64,000 nucleotides of DNA, from positions 33,599,501 to 33,663,500 of the forward strand of contig NC_079880.1 in the NCBI RefSeq assembly GCF_029227915.1, written 5' to 3'. The translations under genes were made by a program, and so were the position numbers. Source of the DNA: Hydractinia symbiolongicarpus. Lineage: Eukaryota; Cnidaria; Hydrozoa; Anthoathecata; Hydractiniidae. Shown in pieces: positions 1 to 10,572 of the stretch. The notes under the pieces are model-generated. The model had not been told where the DNA came from. It saw only the letters and a list, made by a program, of their open reading frames with translations, and did no database searches. Numbering within the stretch: position 1 is the stretch's first letter; each line of letters opens with the position of its first letter.

Positions 1-41
1 GAAGAACTAGACCAATGGTAACAAGCTTGGACGCGTGGAAC

Positions 42-56
42 CACGTGATTTACGTG
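42..56. other. E-box/G-box form of the dyad slot, example
   Basis: cacgtgatttacgtg contains the palindromic CACGTG core. The bottom strand reads atcacgtg, which fits the RTCACRTG site bound by Cbf1-type bHLH proteins. The 5-bp arms cacgt and acgtg remain inverted repeats. Many monomers carry this form. A short-motif match alone does not show binding. Confidence 0.7.
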
Positions 57-531
57 TAAGGCCTTTATTAGCCGTCAAAATGCCGTATTATAGCCTTTTC
101 ATGGCGTGTGCATGTGGATTACGGCGTTCTAAAGCCATGGAACCAGGAATAATAACTTAGGACGTTCTAGCGATGGAGAGAGGAAGGACTAGACCAATGG
201 TAACCTGCACAACCACGCGGAACCACGCGATTTACATGTAAGGCCTTTAATAGGCGTCAAAAGGCCGTATTATAGCCTTTTCATGGCGTGTGCATGTGGT
301 TTACGGCGTTGTAAAGTCATTGAACCTGGAAAAACAACTTAGGACGCTCTAATCTATTGAGAGTGGAAAGACTAGACCAATGGTAACCTGTGCAGGTACG
401 CAGACCCACGTGATTTACGTGTAAGGCATTTAATAGGCGTCAAAAGGCCGTTTTATAGCCTTTTTATGGCGTGTGCATGTGGTTTACGGCGTTCTAAAAC
501 CATGGAACCAGGGAAAACAACTTAGGACGTT

Positions 532-558
532 CTAGTCCATTGAGAATGGAAGGACTAG
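532..558. other. Linker inverted repeat, example
   Basis: The 27-bp linker begins ctagtcc and ends ggactag, a perfect 7-bp inverted repeat. Inside it, tccatt and aatgga form a second 6-bp inverted repeat around gag. Another exact example lies at 3974-4000. Linkers reading gtgtattgagag or gtgcattgacag have lost the left arm. Confidence 0.8.
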
Positions 559-725
559 ACCAATGGTAACCGGCATGGACGCGTGGAACGACGTAATTTA
601 CGTGTAAGGTCTTTAATAGGCCGCATTATAGCTTTCAATGGCGTGTGCATGTGGTTCACGGCGTTCTAAAGACATGGAACCAGGGAAAACAACTTAGGAC
701 GTCTTAGTGTATTGAGAGTGGAAGG
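554..725 (+). repeat. 172-bp shortened monomer, copy 1
   Basis: The segment that normally reads ggccgcaaaaggtggcatta is shortened to ggccgcatta, removing about 10 bp from the hairpin module. The same deletion recurs only in the two duplicated positions below, so it marks their common descent. Confidence 0.85.
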
Positions 726-962
726 ACTAGACCAATAAGAGCAAGCTTGGACGCGTGGAACCACGTAATATAAGTGTAAGGCCTTTAATAGGCGTCAAAA
801 AGCCGTATTATAGCCTTTTCATGGCGTGTGCATGTGGTTTACGGCGTTCTAAAGACAGGGAACCAGGGAAAACAACTTAGGACGTCGTAGTGCAATGAGA
901 GTGGAAGGACTAGACCAATAGTAACCTGCGCAACCACGCGGAACCACGCGATTTACATGTAA

Positions 963-1002
963 GGCCTTTAATAGGCGTCAAAAGGCCGTATTATAGCCTT
1001 TT
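963..1002. other. Competing-hairpin module, example
   Basis: ggccttt (963-969) can pair with aaaggcc (981-987), and aaaaggc (980-986) can instead pair with gcctttt (996-1002). The central element is shared, so only one hairpin can form at a time. Present in full in many monomers and weakened in several subtypes. Confidence 0.8.
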
Positions 1003-1012
1003 CATGGCGTGT

Positions 1013-1920
1013 GCATGTGGTTTACGGCGTTGTAAAGTCATGGAACCTGGAAAAACAACTTAGGACGCTCTAATCTATTGAGAGTGGAAAGACTAGACCA
1101 ATGGTAACCTGTGCAGGTACGCAGACCCACGTGATTTACGTGTAAGGACTTTAATAGGCGGCAAAAGGCCGTATTGCAGCCTTTAGACGCATGTGCACGT
1201 AGTTGACGGCGTTGTGCAGCCTTGGCGCTGGGGAAAACAACTTAGGACGTTCTAGTCCATTGAGATTGGAAGAACTAGACCAATGAGAACAAGCTTGGAC
1301 GGTTGGAACCACGTAATTTACGTGTAAGGCCTTCATTAGGCTGCAAAAGGACATATGGCTATAGACGTGTGTGCATGTAGTTGACGGCGTTCCAAAGCCA
1401 TGGAGCCAGAGAAAATAACTTAGGACGTCGTAGTACATGGGCAGTGGAAGGACTAGACCAATGATAACCTGCAGAGTCACGCGGAACCACGCGATTTACG
1501 TGTAAGGCATTTAATGGGCGTCAAAAGGCCGTATTATAGCCTTTTCATGGCGTGTGCATGTGGTTTACGGCGTTGTAAAGCCATGGAACCAGGAAAAACA
1601 ACTTAGGACGTTCTAGTCTATTGAGAATGGAAGATTTAGACCAATGAGAACAAGCTTGGGCGCGTGGAACCACGTAATTTACGTGTATGGCCTTCATTAG
1701 GCTGCAAAAGGCCATATTGCTGCCTATAGACGTGTGTGCATGTAATTGACGGCGTTCCAAAGCCATGGAGCAAGAGAGAATAACTTAGGACGTCGTAGTG
1801 CATTGACAGTGGAAGGACAAGACCAATGGTAACCTGCGCAGGCACGCGGAACCACGCGATTTACGTGTGAGGCATTTAATAGGCGTCAAAAGGCCGTTTT
1901 ATAGCCTTTTTATGGCGTGT
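1013..1920 (+). repeat. Tandem duplication of 908 bp (5 monomers), copy 1
   Basis: Five monomers, repeated immediately at 1921-2828. Shared private variants include gtaaagtcatggaacctgg and the ggttggaaccacg dyad flank. The two units look almost identical, with a few substitutions such as gacaag versus gactag near 1817 and 2725. The exchange point lies in or near the hairpin segment around 1880-1940. Confidence 0.9.
1310..1324. other. Perfect 15-bp dyad, example of the dyad slot
   Basis: cacgtaatttacgtg is a perfect inverted repeat, with cacgtaa and ttacgtg around a central t. This slot exists in most monomers, either as this exact dyad or as forms changed in the left arm. The right arm, ttacgtg, is the more constant half. 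A DNA-binding or cruciform role is possible but unproven. Confidence 0.85.
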
Positions 1921-2828
1921 GCATGTGGTTTACGGCGTTGTAAAGTCATGGAACCTGGAAAAACAACTTAGGACGCTCTAATCTATTGAGAGTGGAAAGA
2001 CTAGACCAATGGTAACCTGTGCAGGTACGCAGACCCACGTGATTTACGTGTAAGGACTTTAATAGGCGGCAAAAGGCCGTATTGCAGCCTTTAGACGCAT
2101 GTGCACGTAGTTGACGGCGTTGTGCAGCCTTGGCGCTGGGGAAAACAACTTAGGACGTTCTAGTCCATTGAGATTGGAAGAACTAGACCAATGAGAACAA
2201 GCTTGGACGGTTGGAACCACGTAATTTACGTGTAAGGCCTTCATTAGGCTGCAAAAGGACATATGGCTATAGACGTGTGTGCATGTAGTTGACGGCGTTC
2301 CAAAGCCATGGAGCCAGAGAAAATAACTTAGGACGTCGTAGTACATGGGCAGTGGAAGGACTAGACCAATGATAACCTGCAGAGTCACGCGGAACCACGC
2401 GATTTACGTGTAAGGCATTTAATGGGCGTCAAAAGGCCGTATTATAGCCTTTTCATGGCGTGTGCATGTGGTTTACGGCGTTGTAAAGCCATGGAACCAG
2501 GAAAAACAACTTAGGACGTTCTAGTCTATTGAGAATGGAAGATTTAGACCAATGAGAACAAGCTTGGGCGCGTGGAACCACGTAATTTACGTGTATGGCC
2601 TTCATTAGGCTGCAAAAGGCCATATTGCTGCCTATAGACGTGCGTGCATGTAATTGACGGCGTTCCAAAGCCATGGAGCAAGAGAGAATAACTTAGGACG
2701 TCGTAGTGCATTGACAGTGGAAGGACTAGACCAATGGTAACCTGCGCAGGCACGCGGAACCACGCGATTTACGTGTGAGGCATTTAATAGGCGTCAAAAG
2801 GCCGTTTTATAGCCTTTTTATGGCGTGT
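1921..2828 (+). repeat. Tandem duplication of 908 bp (5 monomers), copy 2
   Basis: Second unit of the head-to-tail 908-bp pair. It leaves the pattern after about 2840, where copy 1 reads gttgtaaag and copy 2 reads gttctaaag. Confidence 0.9.
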
Positions 2829-3448
2829 GCATGTGGTTTACGGCGTTCTAAAGCCATGGAACCAGGGAAAACAACTTAGGACGTCTTAGTGTATTAAGAG
2901 TGGAAGGACTAGACCAATGAGAGCAAGCTTGGACGCGTGGAACCACGTAATATAAGTGTAAGGCCTTTAATAGGCGTCAAAAAGCCGTATTATAGCCTTT
3001 TCATGGCGAGTGCATGTGGTTTACGGCGTTCTAAAGACATGGAACCAGGGAAAACAACTTAGGACGTCGTAGTGCAAGGAGAGTGGAAGGACTACACCAA
3101 TGGTAACATGCGCAGGCATGCGGAACCACGCGATTTACGTGTAAGGCCTTTAATAGGCAGCAAAAGGCCGTATTATAGCCTTTCAATGGCGTGTGCATGT
3201 GGTTTACGGTGTTCTCAAGGCATGGAGCTAGGGAAAAGACTTAGAATGTCGTAGTGTATTGAGAGTGGAAGGACTAGACCAATGGTAAAATGGGCAGGCA
3301 CGTGGCCAACGTGATTTACGTGTAAGGCCTTTAATAGGCCGCAAAAGGCCGTATTTCAGCCTTTAGAGTCTTTTGCATGTAGTTTACGGTGTTCTAAAGC
3401 CATGGATCCAGGAAAAACAACTTAGGACGGCGTAGTGTATTGAGAGTG
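2829..3448 (+). repeat. Satellite monomers between duplications
   Basis: About three and a half monomers. The first part matches 660-930 at offset 2192 (12 monomers), sharing the agagcaagctt box and the unusual cacgtaatataag dyad variant. It is followed by a subtype-D monomer (3091-3272) and a diverged monomer with agagtcttttgcatgtag. Nothing other than satellite is present. Confidence 0.8.
3091..3272 (+). repeat. Subtype-D marker monomer, copy 1
   Basis: Recognised by ctcaaggcatggagcta followed by gacttagaatgtcgtag in place of the usual aacttaggacg. The next monomer carries a gggcaggcacgtggcc box. The pair recurs as a linked dimer elsewhere. Confidence 0.8.
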
Positions 3449-5212
3449 GAAGAACTAGACCAATGGTAACAAGCTTGGACGCGTGGAACCACGTGATTTA
3501 CGTGTAAGGCCTTTATTAGCGGTCAAAAAGCATTTCCTTTTCATGGCGTGTGCATGTGGATTACGGCGTTCTAAAGCCATGGAACCAGGAATAATAACTT
3601 AGGACGTTCTAGCGATGGAGAGAGGAAGGACTAGACCAATGGTAACCTGCACAACCACGCGGAACCACGCGATTTACATGTAAGGCCTTTAATAGGCGTC
3701 AAAAGGCCGTATTATAGCCTTTTCATGGCGTGTGCATGTGGTTTACGGCGTTGTAAAGTCATTGAACCTGGAAAAACAACTTAGGACGCTCTAATCTATT
3801 GAGAGTGGAAAGACTAGACCAATGGTAACCTGTGCAGGTACGCAGACCCACGTGATTTACGTGTAAGGCATTTAATAGGCGTCAAAAGGCCGTTTTATAG
3901 CCTTTTTATGGCGTGTGCATGTGGTTTACGGCGTTCTAAAACCATGGAACCAGGGAAAACAACTTAGGACGTTCTAGTCCATTGAGAATGGAAGGACTAG
4001 ACCAATGGTAACCGGCATGGACGCGTGGAACGACGTAATTTACGTGTAAGGTCTTTAATAGGCCGCATTATAGCTTTCAATGGCGTGTGCATGTGGTTCA
4101 CGGCGTTCTAAAGACATGGAACCAGGGAAAACAACTTAGGACGTCTTAGTGTATTGAGAGTGGAAGGACTAGACCAATGAGAGCAAGCTTGGACGCGTGG
4201 AACCACGTAATATAAGTGTAAGGCCTTTAATAGGCGTCAAAAAGCCGTATTATAGCCTTTTCATGGCGTGTGCATGTGGTTTACGGCGTTCTAAAGACAT
4301 GGAACCAGGGAAAACAACTTAGGACGTCGTAGTGCAATGAGAGTGGAAGGACTAGACCAATAGTAACCTGCGCAACCACGCGGAACCACGCGATTTACAT
4401 GTAAGGCCTTTAATAGGCGTCAAAAGGCCGTATTATAGCCTTTTCATGGCGTGTGCATGTGGTTTACGGCGTTGTAAAGTCATGGAACCTGGAAAAACAA
4501 CTTAGGACGCTCTAATCTATTGAGAGTGGAAAGACTAGACCAATGGTAACCTGTGCAGGTACGCAGACCCACGTGATTTACGTGTAAGGACTTTAATAGG
4601 CGGCAAAAGGCCGTATTGCAGCCTTTAGACGCATGTGCACGTAGTTGACGGCGTTGTGCAGCCTTGGCGCTGGGGAAAACAACTTAGGACGTTCTAGTCC
4701 ATTGAGATTGGAAGAACTAGACCAATGAGAACAAGCTTGGACGGTTGGAACCACGTAATTTACGTGTAAGGCCTTCATTAGGCTGCAAAAGGACATATGG
4801 CTATAGACGTGTGTGCATGTAGTTGACGGCGTTCCAAAGCCATGGAGCCAGAGAAAATAACTTAGGACGTCGTAGTACATGGGCAGTGGAAGGACTAGAC
4901 CAATGATAACCTGCGGAGTCACGCGGAACCACGCGATTTACGTGTAAGGCATTTAATGGGCGTCAAAAGGCCGTATTATAGCCTTTTCATGGCGTGTGCA
5001 TGTGGTTTACGGCGTTGTAAAGCCATGGAACCAGGAAAAACAACTTAGGACGTTCTAGTCTATTGAGAATGGAAGATTTAGACCAATGAGAACAAGCTTG
5101 GGCGCTTGGAACCACGTAATTTACGTGTATGGCCTTCATTAGGCTGCAAAAGGCCATATTGCTGCCTATAGACGTGTGTGCATGTAATTGACGGCGTTCC
5201 AAAGCCATGGAG
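3449..5212 (+). repeat. Segmental duplication S1, copy 2
   Basis: Second copy of 1-1770, offset 3442 over most of its length (about 19 monomers minus small deletions). The start is close to the point where position 1 of the window aligns. Copy 2 has been partly re-duplicated by the 1446-bp event that follows, so it predates that event. Confidence 0.85.
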
Positions 5213-5285
5213 CCAGAGAAAATAACTTAGGACGACGTAGTGCATGGACAGTGGAAGGACCAGACCAATGGTAACCTGCGCAGTT
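3840..5285 (+). repeat. Tandem duplication of 1446 bp (8 monomers), copy 1
   Basis: Seven full monomers plus one 172-bp monomer give 1446 bp, repeated at 5286-6731. Identity begins at acgcagacccacg and extends through the diagnostic 172-bp monomer (3996-4167). Confidence 0.88.
3996..4167 (+). repeat. 172-bp shortened monomer, copy 2
   Basis: Same deletion as at 554-725, displaced by 3442 bp as part of duplication S1. Confidence 0.85.
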
Positions 5286-6731
5286 ACGCAGACCCACGTG
5301 ATTTACGTGTAAGGCATTTAATAGGCGTCAAAAGGCCGTTTTATAGCTTTTTTATGGCGTGTGCATGTGGTTTACGGCGTTCTAAAACCATGGAACCAGG
5401 GAAAACAACTTAGGACGTTCTAGTCCATTGAGAATGGAAGGACTAGACCAATGGTAACCGGCATGGACGCGTGGAACGACGTAATTTACGTGTAAGGTCT
5501 TTAATAGGCCGCATTATAGCTTTCAATGGCGTGTGCATGTGGTTCACGGCGTTCTAAAGACATGGAACCAGGGAAAACAACTTAGGACGTCTTAGTGTAT
5601 TGAGAGTGGAAGGACTAGACCAATGAGAGCAAGCTTGGACGCGTGGAACCACGTAATATAAGTGTAAGGCCTTTAATAAGCGTCAAAAAGCCGTATTATA
5701 GCCTTTTCATGGCGTGTGCATGTGGTTTACGGCGTTCTAAAGACATGGAACCAGGGAAAACAACTTAGGACGTCGTAGTGCAATGAGAGTGGAAGGACTA
5801 GACCAATAGTAACCTGCGCAACCACGCGGAACCACGCGATTTACATGTAAGGCCTTTAATAGGCGTCAAAAGGCCGTATTATAGCCTTTTCATGGCGTGT
5901 GCATGTGGTTTACGGCGTTGTAAAGTCATGGAACCTGGAAAAACAACTTAGGACGCTCTAATCTATTGAGAGTGGAAAGACTAGACCAATGGTAACCTGT
6001 GCAGGTACGCAGACCCACGTGATTTACGTGTAAGGACTTTAATAGGCGGCAAAAGGCCGTATTGCAGCCTTTAGACGCATGTGCACGTAGTTGACGGCGT
6101 TGTGCAGCCTTGGCGCTGGGGAAAACAACTTAGGACGTTCTAGTCCATTGAGATTGGAAGAACTAGACCAATGAGAACAAGCTTGGACGGTTGGAACCAC
6201 GTAATTTACGTGTAAGGCCTTCATTAGGCTGCAAAAGGACATATGGCTATAGACGTGTGTGCATGTAGTTGACGGCGTTCCAAAGCCATGGAGCCAGAGA
6301 AAATAACTTAGGACGTCGTAGTACATGAGCAGTGGAAGGACTAGACCAATGATAACCTGCGGAGTCACGCGGAACCACGCGATTTACGTGTAAGGCATTT
6401 AATGGGCGTCAAAAGGCCGTATTATAGCCTTTTCATGGCGTGTGCATGTGGTTTACGGCGTTGTAAAGCCATGGAACCAGGAAAAACAACTTAGGACGTT
6501 CTAGTCTATTGAGAATGGAAGATTTAGACCAATGAGAACAAGCTTGGGCGCATGGAACCACGTAATTTACGTGTAAGGCCTTCATTAGGCTGCAAAAAGC
6601 CATATTGCTGCCTATAGACGTGCGTGCATGTAATTGACGGCGTTCCAAAGCCATGGAGCCAGAGAAAATAACTTAGGACGACGTAGTGCATGGACAGTGG
6701 AAGGACCAGACCAATGATAACCTGCGCATGC
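5286..6731 (+). repeat. Tandem duplication of 1446 bp (8 monomers), copy 2
   Basis: Follows copy 1 directly. Identity was followed to about 6715. It carries the third copy of the 172-bp monomer at 5442-5613. Confidence 0.88.
5442..5613 (+). repeat. 172-bp shortened monomer, copy 3
   Basis: Same deletion, displaced by a further 1446 bp through the 8-monomer tandem duplication. Confidence 0.85.
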
Positions 6732-7433
6732 ACGCGAAACCACGCGATTTACGTGTAAGGCATTTAATGGGCGTCAAAAGGCTGTATTATAGCCTTTTCA
6801 TGACGTGTGCATATGGTTTACGGCGTTGTAAAACCATGGAACCAGGAAAAACAACTTAGGACGTTCTAGGCTATTGAGAATGGAAGAACTAGACCAATGA
6901 GAACAAGCTTGGGCGCGTGGAACCACGTGATTTACGTGTAAGGCCTTCATTAGGCTGCAAAAGGCCATATTGCTGCCTATAGACGTGTGTGCATGTAATT
7001 GACGGCGTTCCAAAGCCATGGAGCCAGAGAAAATAACTTAGGACGACGTAGTGCATGGACAGTGGAAGGACCAGACCAATGGTAACCGGCATTGGCGCGT
7101 GAAACGACGTAATTTACGTGTAAGGTTTTTAATAGGCCGCGAAAGGTGGCATTATAGCTTTTTAATGGCGTGTGCATGTGGTTTACGGCGTTCTCAAGGC
7201 ATGGAGCAAGGGAAAAGACTTAGAATGTCGTAGTGTACTGAGAGTGGAAGAACTAGACCAATGAAAACAAGCTTGGACGCGTGGAGCCACGTAACTTACG
7301 TGTAAGGTCTTTATTAGGCATCAAAAGGCCGTATTACAGCCTTTTCATGGCGTGTGCATGTAGTTTACGGCTTTCTGAAGCTATGGAACCAAGAAAAACA
7401 ATTTAGGACGTTCTAGTGTATTGAGAGTGGAAG

Positions 7434-7456
7434 GACTAGACCATTGGTCTAGAAGG
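7434..7456 (+). repeat. 23-bp palindromic micro-insertion
   Basis: The anchor actagacc occurs at 7434 and again at 7457, only 23 bp apart. The inserted piece creates a perfect inverted repeat at 7436-7452: ctagacca, a central t, then tggtctag. It looks like a short inverted template-switch copy of the anchor, and I saw it nowhere else in the window. Confidence 0.85.
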
Positions 7457-7638
7457 ACTAGACCAATGGTAACCTGCGCAGGCACGCGGAACCACGTGAT
7501 TTACGTGTAAGGCCTTTAATAGGCCGCAAAAGGCCGTATCACAGCTTTTAGAGGTCTTTGCATGTAGTTGACGGCGTTTTAAAAGCATGGAACCAGGTTG
7601 AACAATTTAGGACGTCGTAGTGCAATGAGAGTGGAAGG

Positions 7639-7820
7639 ACTAGACCAATAGTAACCTGCGCAGGCATGCGGAACAACGCGATTTACGTGTAAGGCCTTTA
7701 TCAGGCAGCAAAAGGCCGTATTATAGCTTTTCAATGGCGTGTGCATGTCGTTTACGGCGTTCTCAAGGCATGGAGCTAGGGAAAAGACTTAGAATGTCGT
7801 AGTGTAATGAGAGTGGAAGG
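7639..7820 (+). repeat. Subtype-D marker monomer, copy 2
   Basis: Same signature; the following monomer has gggcaggcacgcggccc. Confidence 0.8.
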
Positions 7821-7922
7821 ACTACTCCAATGGTAACCTGGGCAGGCACGCGGCCCATGTGATTTACGTGTAAGGCGTTTAATAGGACGCAAAAGGCCGT
7901 ATTACAGCCTTTAGAGTCTTTT

Positions 7923-9737
7923 GCATGTAGTTTACGGCGTTCTAAAGCTATGGAACCAGGGAAAACAACTTAGGACGGCGTAGTGTATTGATAGTGGAAG
8001 AACTAGACCAATGGTAACAAGTTTGGACGCGCGGAACAACGTGATTTACGTGTAAGGCCTTTATTAGGCGTCAAAAGGCCGTATTATACCCTTTTCATGG
8101 CGTGTGCATGTGGTTTACGGCGTTGTAAAGCCATGGAACCAGGAAAAACAACTTAGGACGCTCTAATCTATTGAGAGTGGAAAGACTAGACCAATGGTAA
8201 CCTGTGCAGGCACGCAGACCCACGTGATTTACGTGTAAGGACTTTAATAGGCGGCAAAAGGCCGTATTGCAGCCTTTAGACGCATGTGCACGTAGTTGAC
8301 GGCGTTGTACAGCCTTGGCGCTGGGGAAAACAACTTAGGACGTTCTAGTCCATTGAGATTGGAAGAACTAGACCAATGAGAACAAGCTTGGACGGTTGGA
8401 ACCACGTAATTTACGTGTAAGGCCTCCATTAGGCTGCAAAAGGACATATGGCTATAGACGTGTGTGCATGTAGTTGACGGCGTTCCAAAGCCATGGAGCC
8501 AGAGAAAATAACTTAAGACGTCGTAGTACATGGACAGTGAAAGGACTAGACCAATGATAACCTGCACAGGCACGCGGAACCACGCGACTTACGTGTTAGG
8601 CATTTATTAGGCGTCAAAAGGCCGTATTATAGCCTTTTCATGACGTGTGCATGTGGTTTACGGCGTTGTAAAGCCATGGAACCAGGAAAAACAACTTAGG
8701 ACGTTTTAGTCTATTGAGAATGGAAGGAGTAGACCAATGAGAACAAGCTTGGACGCGTGGAACCACGTAATTTACGTGTAAGGCCTTTATTAGGCTGCAA
8801 AAGGACATATGGCTATAGACGTGTGTGCATGTAGTTGACGGCGTTCCAAAGCTATGGAGCCAGAGAAAACAACTTAGGACGTCGTAGTGTATTGCAAGTG
8901 GGAAGACTAGACCAATGGTAACCTGTGCAGGCACGCGGACCCACGTGATTTGCGTGTAAAGATTTTAATAGGGGGCAAAAAGCGGTATTTTTGCTTTTCA
9001 ATGGCGTGTGCATGTGGTTTACGGCGTTCTCAAGGCATTGAGCAAGGGAAAAGCCTTAGGATGTCGTAGTGTATTGAGAGTTGAAGAACTAGACCAATGG
9101 TAACAAGCTTAGACGCGTGGAACGACGTAATTTACGTGTAAGGTTTTTATTAGGCGGCAAAAGGCCATATTGCTGCCTACAGACTGGTGTGCATGCAATT
9201 GACAGCGTCCCAAAGCCATGGAACCAGAGAAAATAAGTTAGGACGACGTAGTGCATGGACAGTGGAAGGACTAGACCAATGGTAACCGGCATTGGCGCGT
9301 GGAACGACGTAATTTACGTGTAAGGTCTTTAAAAGGCCGCAAAAGGTGGCATTATAGCTTTTCAATGGCGTGTGCATGTGGTTTACGGCGTTCTCAAGGC
9401 ATGGAACCAGGAAAAAGCCTTAGGATGTCGTAGTGTATTGAGAGTTGAAGAACTAGACCAATGGTAACAAGCTTGGACTCGTGGAACGACGTAATTTACG
9501 TGTAAGGTTTTTATTAGGCGGCAAAACGCCATATTGCTGCCTATAGACGTGTGTGCATGTAATTGACGGCGTTCCAAAGCCATGGAGCCAGAGAAGATAA
9601 CTTAGGACGACGTATTGCATGGACAGTGGAAGGACTAGACCAATGGTAACCGGCATTGGCGCGTGGAACGACGTAATTTACGTGTAAGGTCTTTAATAGG
9701 CCGCAAAAGGTGGCATTATAGCTTTTTTATGGCGTGT
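7923..9737 (+). repeat. Segmental duplication of 1815 bp (10 monomers), copy 1
   Basis: Begins at gcatgtagtttacgg and recurs from 9738 at offset 1815. Shared markers are gtttggacgcgcggaacaacg and ttatacccttttcatgg. After the extra dimer in copy 2, the offset becomes 2176. Confidence 0.88.
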
Positions 9738-10211
9738 GCATGTAGTTTACGGCGTTCTAAAGCCATGGAACCAGGGAAAACAACTTAGAACGGCGTAGTG
9801 TATTGATAGTGGAAGAACTAGACCAATGGTAACAAGTTTGGACGCGCGGAACAACGTGATTTACGTGTAAGGCCTTTATTAGGCGTCAAAAGGCCGTATT
9901 ATACCCTTTTCATGGCGTGTGCATGTGGTTTACGGCGTTGTAAAGCCATGGAACCAGGAAAAACAACTTAGGACGCTCTAATCTATTGAGAGTGGAAAGA
10001 CTAGACCAATGGTAACCTGTGCAGGCACGCAGACCCACGTGATTTACGTGTAAGGACTTTAATAGGCGGCAAAAGGCCGTATTGCAGCCTTTAGACGCAT
10101 GTGCACGTAGTTGACGGCGTTGTACAGCCTTGGCGCTGGGGAAAACAACTTAGGACGTTCTAGTCCATTGAGATTGGAAGAACTAGACCAATGAGAACAA
10201 GCTTGGACGGT

Positions 10212-10572
10212 TGGAACCACGTAATTTACGTGTAAGGCCTCCATTAGGCTGCAAAAGGACATATGGCTATAGACGTGTGTGCATGTAGTTGACGGCGTTC
10301 CAAAGCCATGGAGCCAGAGAAAATAACTTAAGACGTCGTAGTACATGGACAGTGAAAGGACTAGACCAATGATAACCTGTACAGGCACGCAGAACCACGC
10401 GACTTACGTGTTAGGCATTTATTAGGCGTCAAAAGGCCGTATTATAGCCTTTTCATGACGTGTGCATGTGGTTTACGGCGTTGTAAAGCCATGGAACCAG
10501 GAAAAACAACTTAGGACGTTTTAGTCTATTGAGAATGGAAGGAGTAGACCAATGAGAACAAGCTTGGACGCG
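10212..10572 (+). repeat. 361-bp dimer duplication, copy 1
   Basis: Two monomers containing the private aaggcctccattaggc variant at 10234, repeated at 10595. This dimer is single in the ten-monomer copy at 7923-9737, so the duplication came after the 1815-bp event. Confidence 0.85.

Larger units (their letters stand above)
1..1770 (+). repeat. Segmental duplication S1, copy 1
   Basis: This stretch matches 3449-5212. The offset is 3448 for the first part of the first monomer and 3442 afterwards, because copy 2 lost 6 bp near 3530, where the gccgtattatagcc part is altered. Private variants shared by both copies include the 172-bp monomer and a gcgatggagagagg linker. The match fails near 1771, where copy 1 reads caagagagaa and copy 2 reads ccagagaaaa. 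The true left limit lies outside the window. Confidence 0.85.
6732..7922 (+). repeat. Diverged satellite segment
   Basis: About six and a half monomers with no close copy that I noticed. Includes a subtype-D monomer (7639-7820) and the palindromic insertion at 7434-7456. Higher private variation suggests it has escaped recent homogenisation. Confidence 0.7.

Noticed and set aside
41-56. Bacterial-type operator or promoter dyads
   Set aside because: The motif recurs in nearly every monomer of a eukaryote-style satellite and there is no adjacent gene.
1151-1480. Recurrent 109-codon minus-strand open frame and its many relatives as a protein-coding family
   Set aside because: It spans monomer boundaries, repeats with the satellite period, shares DNA-level identity with its copies, changes frame with 1-bp monomer length changes, and shows no recognisable domain.
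7051-7233. Plus-strand open frames of about 60-68 codons (also 3072-3254 and 56784-56990)
   Set aside because: Ordinary satellite monomers in which plus-strand stops happen to be mutated; no other coding sign.
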